Source: Alphaproteobacteria bacterium (GTDB lineage: Bacteria > Pseudomonadota > Alphaproteobacteria > Rhizobiales > Aestuariivirgaceae). From it: a stretch of DNA of 60,717 nucleotides. Positions 19,657-26,972 of this stretch are shown piece by piece. Position 1 is the stretch's first letter, and every line of letters begins with the position of its first letter. The notes under the pieces were generated by a model. The model was not told the DNA's origin. It saw nothing but the letters and a program-made list of their open reading frames with translations, and ran no database searches. The stretch covers positions 1 to 60,717 of the forward strand of contig JAGWTZ010000015.1 in assembly GCA_028868695.1 (NCBI GenBank). Direction: 5' to 3'. The translations under genes were made by a program, and so were the position numbers.

Positions 19657-19683
19657 CGGCGGCAACCTCAGATATTGCCGCCG
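19657..19683 (+). terminator. Terminator-like hairpin after pilin 2
   Basis: CGGCGGCAA pairs with TTGCCGCCG (9 bp, loop CCTCAGATA), followed by a T-rich stretch (TTTACATTTGTTTT). A rho-independent terminator is likely. Confidence 0.7.
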
Positions 19684-19823
19684 TTTACATTTGTTTTACC
19701 ATGCATGCGCTGCTGGATGAGAAGCAGTTCATAAAGGCCTAACAGCGGCAATTTGAGGGAAGCTGGAAAGGTTTTGGCGAGTTTTGGGGTGCTTTTTGGG
19801 CGTCAGAAAGCGAGACCAAAACC

Positions 19824-19988
19824 ATGATCAAGAAATTCCTGAACAACGAATCCGGGGCCACTGCCATCGAATACGGGCTCATTGCGGCCGCCATGGGCGT
19901 GGCGCTGGTGGCCATCATGCCGGTTCTTGCGAGCCAGATCACCGTGCAATTTTCAAGCCTGGGCAGCCACATCGCCTCGGGCAAATGA
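19824..19988 (+). CDS. Flp family type IVb pilin (copy 3, divergent)
   Basis: A 54-residue prepilin starting MIKKFLNNESG with the same G-ATAIEY site. It differs from copies 1 and 2 in the leader and in the helix (VALVAIMPVLAS) while sharing the C-terminal SLGSHIASGK. The upstream region lacks the conserved blocks of the other two, so it may be expressed differently. The ribosome binding site is weak. Confidence 0.93.
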   Translation: MIKKFLNNESGATAIEYGLIAAAMGVALVAIMPVLASQITVQFSSLGSHIASGK

Positions 19989-19995
19989 CCTATCG

Positions 19996-20024
19996 GGGCG
20001 GCCGGCCTTGTGGCTTGGCCGCCC
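19996..20024 (+). terminator. GC-rich hairpin after pilin 3
   Basis: GGGCGGCC pairs with GGCCGCCC around a 13-base loop 8 bases after the stop. No T-run follows. It is the third pilin gene with a strong hairpin just after the stop codon. Confidence 0.45.
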
Positions 20025-20046
20025 ATTCCTGCCATCCGCGCGCTGG

Positions 20047-20352
20047 CTAGACAGGCAGCAGGCCGCGAGGGGTCACCCTTCCAGTGGCGCGGCGGACGGC
20101 GGGCCTCAATTCCCCTGCACCAGTAACGGAAAGCTCGAGGCCCTGGTGCTCCAGTGCCCAGGCGAGGTTGCTGCCGGACGGCTGGCAAAGCACCAGCGCT
20201 GCCTGAGCGCGCTCATGGAGGCTTGAGCTTGAGGCAGTTATGAACTGGCGCAGGGCGCGCCTGAGCTTGCGGTTGGCGTTCCAGCGAAGCAGAGAACCCC
20301 AAAGCCGGCCGGCATCACGCATCGCCGCTTCATGCATCGCATAATCACGCAT
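20047..20352 (-). CDS. Small hypothetical protein divergent from the MocR regulator
   Basis: A possible 101-residue protein with a basic, helix-forming N-terminal third (RLWGSLLRWNANRKLRRALRQF) that faintly recalls DUF1127 proteins. The rest has no recognisable motif. ATG 20352 is preceded by AGGTG at good spacing. It is divergent from the MocR gene, with 102 bases between the starts that contain repeat elements. MocR regulators often control a divergent neighbour, which supports the gene being real, but coding evidence is modest. Confidence 0.5.
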   Translation of the reverse strand: MRDYAMHEAAMRDAGRLWGSLLRWNANRKLRRALRQFITASSSSLHERAQAALVLCQPSGSNLAWALEHQGLELSVTGAGELRPAVRRATGRVTPRGLLPV

Positions 20353-20360
20353 CTTGCACC

Positions 20361-20451
20361 TATTGTATCTATTGTATCGCCATATTCTGGCTTGATAATT
20401 GCGAATTTCTTGATACATTGCTTGGGAACCTCAAACAATTGAAACATTGTT
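20361..20451. promoter_or_regulatory. Candidate MocR operator region
   Basis: Between the divergent starts lie a perfect 9-base tandem repeat TATTGTATC (20361-20378), a partly inverted GATACATTG (20412-20420), a CTTGATA repeat, and an inverted repeat AACAAT-N6-ATTGTT (20434-20451) that ends three bases before the MocR ATG. Such clustered repeats fit autoregulation by the MocR protein. No experimental support. Confidence 0.5.
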
Positions 20452-20454
20452 CCC

Positions 20455-21846
20455 ATGACAATTTGGATCCCAACACTCGACCGTTCCAAGCCGCTTTACC
20501 TGGCCATAGCCGATGCGATGGCGCGGGATGTCGAGACCGGCCTTTTGGCGCGGGGCGACAGGTTGCCACCGCAGCGGGATTTGGCCTGGAAGCTGGGGGT
20601 GACACTTGGCACGGTCACCCGCGCCTATCGTGAGGCTGAATTGCGCGGGCTGCTTTCGGGCGAAGTGGGGCGCGGCAGCTTCGTGCGGCTGGAAAGCCCG
20701 GTTCCCCCGCTTTCAGGCCTGCCGGCTGACCAGTTTGAACAGATTGACCTCAGCCATGCCATTCCGCCGCCGGTGATCACGCCCCAGGAATTTGACCAGG
20801 CGCTGGTTTCGGTGATGCGGGACCCCAAGAAGCTTGGCCTGCTCGACTATTCCCCGCCCGAGGGTTTTGCCCAACACCGGGCAATGGCAGTGCAATGGCT
20901 GAAGCGTTCCGGGATCGACGTTGATGAGCGCGATGTGTTCATCACGGCCGGGGCGCAGCTGGGTTTGCTGTTGGCCCTGCAGGCCAATGCGGCACCGGGC
21001 GAGAGGGTGATGGCGGAGACCATCAACTATGCGCTGCTGCGCTCCACCTTCAAGGCGGCCAATGTTGAGCCCTTGTGCCTGGGCCAGGATCAGGAGGGGC
21101 TGCTGCCGGACGCTCTTGAAAAGGCGGCGGCCAACGGCCAATCCCGGCTGCTTTATCTTGTGCCAACGCTGCAGAACCCCACCACCCACACCATGAGCCG
21201 GCAAAGGCGCGATGAAATTGTCGCCATTGCCCGCAAGCATGATGTCATAATCATTGAGGATGACATTTTCCGCCTGCTGGATGACCGTGTGCAGCCGCCG
21301 ACCTTCTATTCCCTGGCGCCGGAGCGCACGGTGCATGTCACTGGCCTCTCCAAGACCATGGCGCCAGGCCTGCGGCTGGGGCTTGTGGCGACGCCGCGGG
21401 GCCATGACAGGCTGCTGCGCAGCCACCTGCGCTCGATGAGCCCGCGCAGCGTGGGGCTGGCCGGCGAAATGGCGCGGCATTGGATTTCATCCGGCAAGGC
21501 CGATGACATTCTGGCGCGGATCCGGCTGGAACTGGCGCGGCGGCGGGCCGCCTTCCTTGAGGTATTCAAGGATTTCAACTTGCACTGCGCGCCGGGGGCG
21601 CCCTTTGCGTGGCTGGAACTGCCGCCGGACTGGAACGGCAGCCGGTTTGCCGCGGCCCTGCGCGTGCGGCGCATCCTGGTGACGCCGGGTTCGGCCTTTG
21701 ACCTTTCGGGCAAGCAACAGGGCAACCAATTTGTGCGCATTTGCTTTGGCAGCCCACAAACGCATTGGCGGCCGCTACAAAGTTTCGAAACGATACTTTC
21801 TATCCTTCATGCTGGCGATGATGAGAATTTTGCGCCAGTTGCCTGA
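20455..21846 (+). CDS. MocR-type (GntR/aminotransferase) transcriptional regulator
   Basis: A 463-residue fusion of an N-terminal GntR winged-helix domain (about 1-80; LPPQRDLAWKLGVTLGTVTR is the recognition-helix region) and a fold-type I aminotransferase domain. The PLP lysine is visible in TGLSKTMAPGLRLG, with EDDIFRLL as a further conserved segment. MocR proteins use PLP or an aldimine as effector to control vitamin B6, GABA, taurine or other amine pathways; the target here is unknown. No Shine-Dalgarno sequence is visible and an inverted repeat abuts the start. Confidence 0.9.
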   Translation: MTIWIPTLDRSKPLYLAIADAMARDVETGLLARGDRLPPQRDLAWKLGVTLGTVTRAYREAELRGLLSGEVGRGSFVRLESPVPPLSGLPADQFEQIDLSHAIPPPVITPQEFDQALVSVMRDPKKLGLLDYSPPEGFAQHRAMAVQWLKRSGIDVDERDVFITAGAQLGLLLALQANAAPGERVMAETINYALLRSTFKAANVEPLCLGQDQEGLLPDALEKAAANGQSRLLYLVPTLQNPTTHTMSRQRRDEIVAIARKHDVIIIEDDIFRLLDDRVQPPTFYSLAPERTVHVTGLSKTMAPGLRLGLVATPRGHDRLLRSHLRSMSPRSVGLAGEMARHWISSGKADDILARIRLELARRRAAFLEVFKDFNLHCAPGAPFAWLELPPDWNGSRFAAALRVRRILVTPGSAFDLSGKQQGNQFVRICFGSPQTHWRPLQSFETILSILHAGDDENFAPVA

Positions 21847-21873
21847 TCTGGGCGCCCAAGCCTGCAGTGGATT

Positions 21874-22320
21874 TTAGGCATTACTCGATACCAATATTTC
21901 CAGCATTTGGCGAAGATCTTCGAATTTCTCCTCGCCGACGAGTGCGGCCAGATCAGCTTCAACGGCGAGGATTTGCTGCTGGGCGGTCTTTTGCGCCAAA
22001 GCGCCACGCGCGGTGACGCCAACCAGCTTGTCGCGCCGGCTGCCCGGTAAAGCGCGAACCTCGACAACACCGAGCGTCACCAGCCGCTGCACCGAGGCCT
22101 GCACGGTTTGGCGGCTCACGCCCAGTTCACGCGCAACTTCCGAAATTGACATCTCTGACCGCGCCGCCGTGACAAATACCCGGATGTCGGACGGGCGCAC
22201 CTTCTCATAGGGGGTGCCCTTGCGGCGCTCGGCGATCTTGCGGTCCATGATCTCGCCGAGAAAGTAGACAAGGCTGCGGAGGTTGTTGCGCGCTGGTCCG
22301 GCCGAAGGAATGTCAGTCAT
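21874..22320 (-). CDS. MarR-family transcriptional regulator
   Basis: A 148-residue protein with a winged helix-turn-helix: MSISEVARELGVSRQTVQASVQRL (read in two parts, residues about 57-80) is the HTH, followed by a wing around RALPGSRRDKLVGVT. N- and C-terminal helices would form the dimer interface, as in MarR proteins. The ligand is unknown. A 20-base inverted repeat lies about 52 bases upstream and may be its operator. Confidence 0.85.
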   Translation of the reverse strand: MTDIPSAGPARNNLRSLVYFLGEIMDRKIAERRKGTPYEKVRPSDIRVFVTAARSEMSISEVARELGVSRQTVQASVQRLVTLGVVEVRALPGSRRDKLVGVTARGALAQKTAQQQILAVEADLAALVGEEKFEDLRQMLEILVSSNA

Positions 22321-22371
22321 GACTTACAATACCGTCTCATGCAGAAATTGCAATGGCCGATGCCTGCTCTT

Positions 22372-22391
22372 TTGTCAGTCTTAATTGACAA
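22372..22391. promoter_or_regulatory. Inverted repeat upstream of marR-like gene
   Basis: TTGTCA-N8-TGACAA is a perfect inverted repeat in the 277-base non-coding stretch (22321-22597) before the MarR gene. It overlaps a TTGACA -35-like element on the plus strand. A candidate autoregulatory operator. Apart from this and a hairpin at 22545-22574, I see nothing else in that stretch. Confidence 0.45.
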
Positions 22392-22544
22392 TATGCTGCA
22401 CTGCAACTAGATCGGCCCCGTCAATGCAAATTGACCCATCAGGAAAGCGACGCTCCCCAGCACGGTGGATTGGCAGAGATGCCGCCCATCGAACGCTTTC
22501 ATTTTGGAGCTGCCCCTCTGACACCGGGGGCCAGAAGGGTGGCA

Positions 22545-22574
22545 GGGTTGACGGTATGCCCATTCCGTCAACCC
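22545..22574 (-). terminator. Hairpin downstream of SGNH hydrolase gene
   Basis: GGGTTGACGG pairs perfectly with CCGTCAACCC around a 10-base loop, 24 bases past the hydrolase stop on the minus strand. No T-run follows, so it may be a weak terminator or a 3' stabilising hairpin. Confidence 0.5.
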
Positions 22575-22597
22575 ACTCTTCCCCTTTTCAGGCCGCG

Positions 22598-24586
22598 CTA
22601 TTCGGCGCCAAAGGCCTTGGCCACTTCCGGGCGCAAATCCATCAGCATGGCATCTGCCAGTGAAGCATGGCCCTCGGCGCTGGGGTGCATGGCCCCGGTG
22701 GTTTCGGTGAAATCGCGGGCAGAAGACACCTCATCAATCGCGCCATAGCGGTCAATCACCTTCTGGTTCATCACCATGAAAGCATCATTGATGGTGCGCA
22801 CCCAGCGCTGGCGCAGGGCATAGGGATAATTCTGCGTCGCGGGATCATAGGGGCGCCAGCCCGTGCCTTGGCCGAAAATGCCGGATTGGCAGGATTGCGT
22901 CGGGCGCGAGGCCTTGCCCCAGCACGGCACCATCAAAACCTCGGCAGGGTCATCCAGCCTGTCCTGGCGCTGGGCGCAGAAGCCATGGCCGCGGAAGGGC
23001 TTGTCGGCATAGGCCCGTGTCGCAAAGGTCCAACCATTGGCCTCAGCCAGCTGCTTCATCTTGTCATGCAGCACCGAAAGCTGCGCATGCGCTGCCTCCA
23101 GCTTGTCCTGCCGCACGACAAGCCAGTTGCTGAACCTGTCCAGCGACTGGTTGGCGGGGAAGGCATCCTCAGGCTCGCCGCCATTGCCGGAGGCGCGGCA
23201 GGTCCCGCCATTCTCATCGGCCAGAATGTCGGGATAGGCGGTGAGCACCACGCGGGACGAGTCATACTCAAAGCCTTCGGTCTTCAGTGGCACGGCCTTT
23301 TCCAGCTGACGCGCAAGGCGTTCATAGGCCTGCGGCAGGATCGAATCCATGTTGGCCGCAAACTGGCCAGGGGAAACGGTGGCCCCAAGCCAGCCTGCCA
23401 GGCGCGTGACCGGCCCATTGCGCAAGGTGGCCCAGCTCACCAGATTGGCAAAGCCAATGTCATTGCCGCCGATGGACAGGAACACGAAATCGACATTGCG
23501 CTTGAACTGCTGGCCCGGACAGGTCCACAGCCCGCCTTGCCATTGCGGCTGAACCTTGCAGAGCTCTCGCAGCAGCCAGGAGAATTCGGAATCGTTGCGG
23601 CCGCCAGAAAGCGCCTGCACATCAGGGTTCTGGGCGCTGGCATCGCTGCTTTTGTATTCAACATAGGTTTGCGGGCCGATCAGGCCTTTTTCCACTGCAG
23701 CACCTGAACAGGCATAGCCAAGATAGGTCACGGCGCCATGCGGGTTCTCTATGGCCATCTGCAGGGCGGCGCGCAATTGATACGAATAGAGCGAGCGGTG
23801 GCACAGCTTGTCGAGCCAGCGGGCAGAGCCTGCGGCGCTGTCATTGAGCCGGGCGGGATAGAGGTTTTGCACGCGCCTGCTCTCATCAAGCTGCACGGGC
23901 ACATCGGGGTTGCCTTCACCGGAGGCAAAACTGTCGCCGAGGCCCACCACCAGCAAATCCTTCACGTGGATGTCGGTGCTTATCGGCCTTTCACCCTCCA
24001 CATTGACGGAAACCGTCGCACCGTCGGGATAAGGAATGGTGGTGCGGATCGGCTCATCGCAAGGCGCTTGTTGCTCGGCATCGTCGCCCACATGCCAATG
24101 GCAGATGAATTCAGACACCAGCTTGCCGCCCTGCAGCGGCTTCAGTGCGATTTCCACCTCATGGCCGGTTGGGTTGATATAGGCGTCAACACCGCCACAG
24201 GCCGCATGGGTGCGCGACTTGCTGTCATAACAGGTGCCATCCACCGCCCTTGCGGCCCAGCCCTGCCAGTTGAACTTGCTGCGCAGGAAGTTGGTGAAGG
24301 GAATGCGCCGGTCATTCAGCACATGCTCAATGCCCAGAACCGAGCTGTTGTAATAGAACATGGCATTGTCTTCGGTGGAGGCATTGCGCGTTGAGACATG
24401 CTGGCCATATTGGCGCCAGGCCTGCTCCTGCTGCTGGAACAGCGCCTCATCCTTGAAGAAGCGAAAGCGGTTGGCCACCTTCCAGACAATCTGGACATTG
24501 CTGGTCGTGAGGGTTTCAGCCCGCGCGGCGTGAAGCCCCAGCAGGGTGAACATGAACAAAAAGCAAATCAGGCGCCGCATCATCAT
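22598..24586 (-). CDS. Secreted SGNH/GDSL-type hydrolase
   Basis: A 662-residue protein with a signal peptide (MMMRRLICFLFMFTLLGLHA, cleavage near ARAET). The SGNH blocks are visible: GLGDSFASGEGNP (nucleophile serine, about residue 215), SIGGNDIGFA with its Gly/Asn, and GAMHPSAEGH with the catalytic histidine near the C-terminus. The N-terminal 200 residues are an additional domain without recognisable motif. Many cysteines suggest disulfides, consistent with export. It is a likely esterase or lipase; substrate unknown. ATG 24586 was chosen because it starts the signal peptide and has AAGGGCAGG upstream. Confidence 0.85.
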   Translation of the reverse strand: MMMRRLICFLFMFTLLGLHAARAETLTTSNVQIVWKVANRFRFFKDEALFQQQEQAWRQYGQHVSTRNASTEDNAMFYYNSSVLGIEHVLNDRRIPFTNFLRSKFNWQGWAARAVDGTCYDSKSRTHAACGGVDAYINPTGHEVEIALKPLQGGKLVSEFICHWHVGDDAEQQAPCDEPIRTTIPYPDGATVSVNVEGERPISTDIHVKDLLVVGLGDSFASGEGNPDVPVQLDESRRVQNLYPARLNDSAAGSARWLDKLCHRSLYSYQLRAALQMAIENPHGAVTYLGYACSGAAVEKGLIGPQTYVEYKSSDASAQNPDVQALSGGRNDSEFSWLLRELCKVQPQWQGGLWTCPGQQFKRNVDFVFLSIGGNDIGFANLVSWATLRNGPVTRLAGWLGATVSPGQFAANMDSILPQAYERLARQLEKAVPLKTEGFEYDSSRVVLTAYPDILADENGGTCRASGNGGEPEDAFPANQSLDRFSNWLVVRQDKLEAAHAQLSVLHDKMKQLAEANGWTFATRAYADKPFRGHGFCAQRQDRLDDPAEVLMVPCWGKASRPTQSCQSGIFGQGTGWRPYDPATQNYPYALRQRWVRTINDAFMVMNQKVIDRYGAIDEVSSARDFTETTGAMHPSAEGHASLADAMLMDLRPEVAKAFGAE

Positions 24587-24654
24587 GGCCTGCCCTTTGG
24601 CAAGCCGGGATGGTGTGATTATGGCAAAGGCGGCGCGCAAACACCGGCGCTGGT

Positions 24655-25227
24655 TTATTTGGTGGATTTCGGGGCCAGGATCATGATGATCTGGCGGCCT
24701 TCGAAGCGCGGCTCAAGCTCCACCTTGGCGATGTCGACCGTGTCGGCCTTCACCTTGCCCAACAACTTGTGGCCCAGTTCCTGGTGATCCATTTCACGGC
24801 CGCGGAAACGCAGCGTCACCTTGACCTTATCGCCCTCTTCAAAGAAGCGCTTGGCGGCTTTCAGCTTCACGTCATAGTCATGATCATCGATCATGGGACG
24901 CAGCTTGATTTCCTTGATTTCAACAACGCGCTGCTTCTTGCGCGCTTCGGCCAGACGCTTCTGCTCCTGGAACTTGAACTTGCCATAGTCGAGAATCTTG
25001 GCCACCGGCGGCTTGGCATCGGGAGAAATCTCAACCAGATCGAGGCCCGCCTCTTCGGCCATGATGAGGGCTTGCCGTGTCGGCACCACGCCGACATTGT
25101 TGCCGGTGGCATCAATCAGGCGCACATCGCGCGAGTCAATGCGGTGGTTGATCTTGTGGGCCTCTTCCTTTTGGGCGGGTTGGTTGGCCTGACGCAGCGG
25201 GGCGGGTTTTCTGGGCGGAATGCTCAA
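24655..25227 (-). CDS. infC: Translation initiation factor IF-3
   Basis: A 190-residue IF3 of normal length, with [16 protein letters not shown] in the N-domain, the lysine-rich linker ([13 protein letters not shown]), and C-domain [16 protein letters not shown] and RFRGREM. IF3 binds the 30S subunit and checks the start codon. The start is TTG at 25227: the first in-frame Met is over 50 residues downstream, inside the fold, and GGAGA lies 10 bases before the TTG. A rare start codon on infC is a known basis of autoregulation, so this is probably functional rather than an annotation gap. Confidence 0.95.
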   Translation of the reverse strand: MSIPPRKPAPLRQANQPAQKEEAHKINHRIDSRDVRLIDATGNNVGVVPTRQALIMAEEAGLDLVEISPDAKPPVAKILDYGKFKFQEQKRLAEARKKQRVVEIKEIKLRPMIDDHDYDVKLKAAKRFFEEGDKVKVTLRFRGREMDHQELGHKLLGKVKADTVDIAKVELEPRFEGRQIIMILAPKSTK

Positions 25228-25363
25228 GTAGTTCTGTTCTCCAAATTCAGGGGCCCGGCTTGTGGTTGCGAATCCGGCCGCCCCTTGTTAGCGAGGGGGT
25301 TAGACCGCGAAACCGGGGCTTTCGTCAAGCCGCCGCCTGCAAAAATCGGAGTTGGTTGAAACC

Positions 25364-26161
25364 ATGGCACAGGTGCTGAAAGACAGGGCTTTGGCCGGGA
25401 TTGAGCTGGCTTATCAGGTGGATGGCAGCGCTGACGCCTATGGCCCCTGTGGCTTTCTTTTTTTGGGCGGTTTCAAATCCGACATGACCGGCAAGAAAGC
25501 CGAGGCCCTGGCCGAGCTGGCGCGCAGCACCAGGCGGCGGGCCTTGCGCTTTGATTATTCCGGCCATGGCCAATCTGGCGGGGCCTTCACCGATGGCACG
25601 ATCAGCGCCTGGCTGGAGCAATGCCTTCACATGTTCATCGCCCACACCCACAGCAAGGTTGTGGTGGTGGGCTCTTCCATGGGCGGCTGGCTGGCGCAGC
25701 TTCTGGCCCGCAAGCTGCGGCTTGAAGACCCGCAGGCCTTCAAGCGGCTGGCCGGGCTGGTGCTGCTTGCCCCGGCCACGGACATGACACAGGAGCTGAT
25801 GTGGAACAGCTTCGATGAAAGGGCGCGGGCCGCCTTGCGGGCTGAAGGCGTGTTCCGCGTGCCGTCCGGCTATGGTGAACCTTATGAGATCACCGCGCGC
25901 CTGCTGGCCGACGGGCTGGGCCACCAGCTGCTGCGCGACGGGTTGCAACTGCCCTTCCCGGTCCGCATCCTGCAAGGCACCGAAGACCCGGACGTGCCCA
26001 TGGCCCATGCGTTCAAGACCTTCGAGGCCCTGCAGGGGCCAGACATCACGCTCACGCTGATCAAGGGGGGCGATCACCGGCTTTCCAGCCCCAGCCAGTT
26101 GCGGCTGATCTGCGATGCCGCGCTTAACCTTGCCGAACGTGCAGATGGGGTGAATTTCTGA
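25364..26161 (+). CDS. Alpha/beta hydrolase
   Basis: A 265-residue cytoplasmic protein with the alpha/beta-hydrolase triad: nucleophile Ser in VGSSMGGW (about residue 110), Asp in GTEDPDVP, and His in KGGDHRLS near residue 243. LRFDYSGHGQSGG supplies the oxyanion-hole region. The family includes esterases and acyl-peptide hydrolases; the substrate is unknown. ATG 25364 was preferred to an upstream TTG. Its 3' end overlaps the convergent SDR gene by 38 bases. Confidence 0.87.
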   Translation: MAQVLKDRALAGIELAYQVDGSADAYGPCGFLFLGGFKSDMTGKKAEALAELARSTRRRALRFDYSGHGQSGGAFTDGTISAWLEQCLHMFIAHTHSKVVVVGSSMGGWLAQLLARKLRLEDPQAFKRLAGLVLLAPATDMTQELMWNSFDERARAALRAEGVFRVPSGYGEPYEITARLLADGLGHQLLRDGLQLPFPVRILQGTEDPDVPMAHAFKTFEALQGPDITLTLIKGGDHRLSSPSQLRLICDAALNLAERADGVNF

Positions 26162-26972
26162 AGATCGCTGCCAGCCCTTCGCGGTAGGTGGGGTATTTCA
26201 GCTGGTAGCCCAGCTCCTGCTTGATGCGTCGGTTCGAGACCCGCTTTGATTCATCATAGAAGCTCAGGGCCATGGGCGAGAGATTGGCTTCCGCAATCGG
26301 AACTTCCGGTGGCGGGGCGATGCCCAGCAAGCTTGCCGCGAAGGCGACCACATCCTGCGGCGGGCAAGGCTCATCATCGGCGACATTGTATATGCGGCCT
26401 GGATTGGACTTGGCCATGGAGGCCGCCAGAACACCGGCGATGTCTTCAACATGGATGCGGCAGAAAACCTGTCCGGGCTTGACCACCCGCCTTGCGCTGC
26501 CCTCCAGAAGCGCTTCAAGCTGGCTGCGGCCCGGCCCGTAGATGCCGGGCAGGCGGAACACTTGCGCGCCCAGCGCCAGCCATTGCGCCTCGGCCAATGC
26601 GCGCGCCCTGGCGCGGGACGATGACGGGTTCAGCGGCGTTTCCTCATCCACCCAGCCGCCGCCGTGGTCACCATAAACGCCGGTTGTGGACAGATAGGCC
26701 AGCCAGGTGAAAGGGCGCGCCAAGCTGCCAGCAAATTTGGCAACAGCCGCATCTCCCTTTAGCCCCGGTGGAATGGAACAGAGCAAGTGGGTGACACTGG
26801 CGGGAATTCCGGCCAGCTCATCAAACAGCAAGCCTTCATAACCTTGCGCCGCGATGGCGGCGGCGCCTTCCTGCGTGCGGCTGGTGCCTGAGATGCGCCA
26901 CTGCGCCTTGTCGAGGGTGGCGGCCAGGGTGGCGGCGGTGAAGCCGAAGCCGAGGCAGAAAAGGTGGTTCAT
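26124..26972 (-). CDS. NAD(P)-dependent epimerase/dehydratase-like SDR protein
   Basis: A 282-residue extended-SDR-like protein. The N-terminal MNHLFCLGFGFTAATLA is a GxGxxx-type nucleotide-binding turn. The middle has YLSTTGVYGDHGG and later RLPGIYGPGR, both typical of epimerase-like SDRs (YeeZ-type), and VEDIAGVL is the conserved region near the C-terminal substrate domain. The canonical YxxxK pair is not clear (segment SSSRARARALAE instead), so catalysis is uncertain. ATG 26972 overlaps the queG stop by four bases, indicating the operon GST-queG-SDR. Confidence 0.85.
   Translation of the reverse strand: MNHLFCLGFGFTAATLAATLDKAQWRISGTSRTQEGAAAIAAQGYEGLLFDELAGIPASVTHLLCSIPPGLKGDAAVAKFAGSLARPFTWLAYLSTTGVYGDHGGGWVDEETPLNPSSSRARARALAEAQWLALGAQVFRLPGIYGPGRSQLEALLEGSARRVVKPGQVFCRIHVEDIAGVLAASMAKSNPGRIYNVADDEPCPPQDVVAFAASLLGIAPPPEVPIAEANLSPMALSFYDESKRVSNRRIKQELGYQLKYPTYREGLAAIFRNSPHLHVRQG

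Noticed and set aside
22385-22663. Plus-strand open frame upstream of the MarR gene
   Set aside because: There is no Shine-Dalgarno sequence and no conserved segment; it crosses a hairpin and runs into the antisense of the SGNH gene.
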